A stretch of DNA of 64,000 nt, from positions 1 to 64,000 of the forward strand of contig JAQUKG010000001.1 of the NCBI GenBank assembly GCA_028719245.1. Direction: 5' to 3'. A model generated the notes under the pieces. The model worked only from the letters and a program-made list of their open reading frames with translations, had not been told where the DNA came from and ran no database searches. Numbering within the stretch: the stretch's first letter is position 1; every line of letters begins with the position of its first letter. The translations under genes and the position numbers were made by a program. This document shows, in pieces, positions 63,369 to 64,000 of this stretch. The stretch is from Candidatus Altimarinota bacterium (GTDB taxonomy: Bacteria; Patescibacteriota; Gracilibacteria; BD1-5; UBA6164).

Positions 63369-64000
63369 ATGTTAAACATCGCATTAAACACATTTAAAGA
63401 AATTATTAGAAATAAGTTTTTGTATTTAATACTTGTTTTTGCATTTTTATTTATAATTTTGTCTATTTCTTTATGAAAATTAACTATTTGAGAAGATAGT
63501 AAAGTTGTAGTTGATTTTTGAATTGCAATGATAGAAATATTTTGACTTATAGGGGTTTTATTTGTTTGAAGTCAATTATTATTCAAAGAAATAGAGTGAA
63601 AAACTATATTTTTAATATTATCAAAACCAATAAAAAGGTATGAATTTATTTTATGAAAATTTTTATGATTTAGTTTTGTAATATTTTTAATAACTTTTTT
63701 ACAATCAATTTTATATTTATGAGTTTTGTATTTTAAAGCAATTCCTATTGAATCTTTAATAATTTTTTCTTTAGTATTTATATTTTTGAAATTAATTATT
63801 TTAGTTGCATTAGTTTTGTTTTTCTCAACTTTTATGTCAAATATTTTAACAATAGTTATATCTATGCTTGTTTATTTTATTAGTCATAGTTTTAGTTTAC
63901 TTTTAGATTTAGCTATAAAAATGAAAAATGAATTTCTTGAAATATTTGTTAAATTTTTACAACTTCTATTTCCACCTTTTGAAGCAATGAATTTAAAAGA
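63369..64000 (+). CDS. ABC-2 type transporter permease, N-terminal part
   Basis: About 210 residues are visible before the window ends. The start MLNIALNTFKEIIRNKFLYLILVFAFLFIIL is the classic ABC-2 permease opening. The segment FKEIEGKTIFLILSKPIKRYEFILGKFLGF contains the 'E..T...ll..Pi.R..fllgK' pattern of this family. Five or six membrane helices are visible. An ATPase gene probably lies nearby outside the window. The substrate is unknown. Confidence 0.85.

Noticed and set aside
1-64000. CRISPR array
   Set aside because: No regularly spaced repeats of 24-40 bases were seen; the repeats present are inverted, paired or coding.

Overview
The window is a compact, very AT-rich bacterial stretch that can only be read if UGA encodes glycine (translation table 25). 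Under that reading it resolves into about 57 closely packed genes. Glycine landmarks are written with TGA in conserved motifs: the P-loops of PilB, RecQ and EF-G, GGDGT of NAD kinase, and the Ala-Gly cleavage site of LexA. Every gene stops at TAA or TAG, and every chosen start is ATG. CGA and CGG are almost absent in frame (three codons seen). Together this points to Absconditabacteria (SR1) or Gracilibacteria in the Patescibacteria/CPR. I saw no rRNA, tRNA or CRISPR array.

Layout. 1-8.8 kb (+): a surface-machine cluster with a PilO-like fragment, PilB-like ATPase, PilC-like platform, a VirD4/TraG-like membrane ATPase, and three consecutive VirB2/TrbC-like membrane proteins carrying seven copies of one module. 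8.8-10.6 kb (-): mutL. 10.6-14.5 kb (+): a long structured leader and a large S-layer-like protein. 14.7-17.6 kb: a small hypothetical gene, lexA, and an IS1182-like element inserted exactly at the lexA stop codon. 18.1-22.6 kb: pnp and fusA. 22.7-28.6 kb: PH-domain membrane protein (-), NAD kinase and mfd (+), CtpA protease (-). 28.9-33.6 kb (+): a five-gene unit of mostly unknown membrane and coiled-coil proteins behind a 20-bp inverted repeat. 33.7-36.6 kb: possible macro-fold protein, leucyl aminopeptidase, DUF1653 protein, ComF-like protein. 36.7-45.7 kb: housekeeping genes gltX, typA, nusA, rplI, ruvX, a DnaQ-like exonuclease, recA, rpmG, efp. 45.9-54.6 kb (-): recQ, hicB-hicA, two very large proteins of unknown function, glyA. 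54.7-57.3 kb (+): a tandem pair of unknown paralogues. 57.4-60.1 kb (-): pseudouridine synthase, nrnA, murB. 60.5-64 kb (+): WecA/MraY-like transferase, pseudopilin, fmt, a 43-aa membrane peptide, and an ABC-2 permease cut by the window end.

Regulation visible in the sequence. At 13 loci (14 with a weaker one) the promoter reads TTGnnn, exactly 15 bp, then a TATAAT-like box; the usual sigma-70 spacer is about 17 bp. Shine-Dalgarno motifs are missing at nearly all starts. The clear exception is a GC-rich palindrome before the pseudouridine synthase. Simple hairpin/T-run terminators are common, and on the minus strand their T-runs merge into the -35 of the next promoter.

The cluster most likely to hold something new is the pilus/VirD4/VirB2-module set at the left end, which may be a hybrid surface or DNA-transfer apparatus. 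Next come the five-gene membrane unit at 28.9-33.6 kb and the unknown large-protein and paralogue pairs at 47-57 kb.
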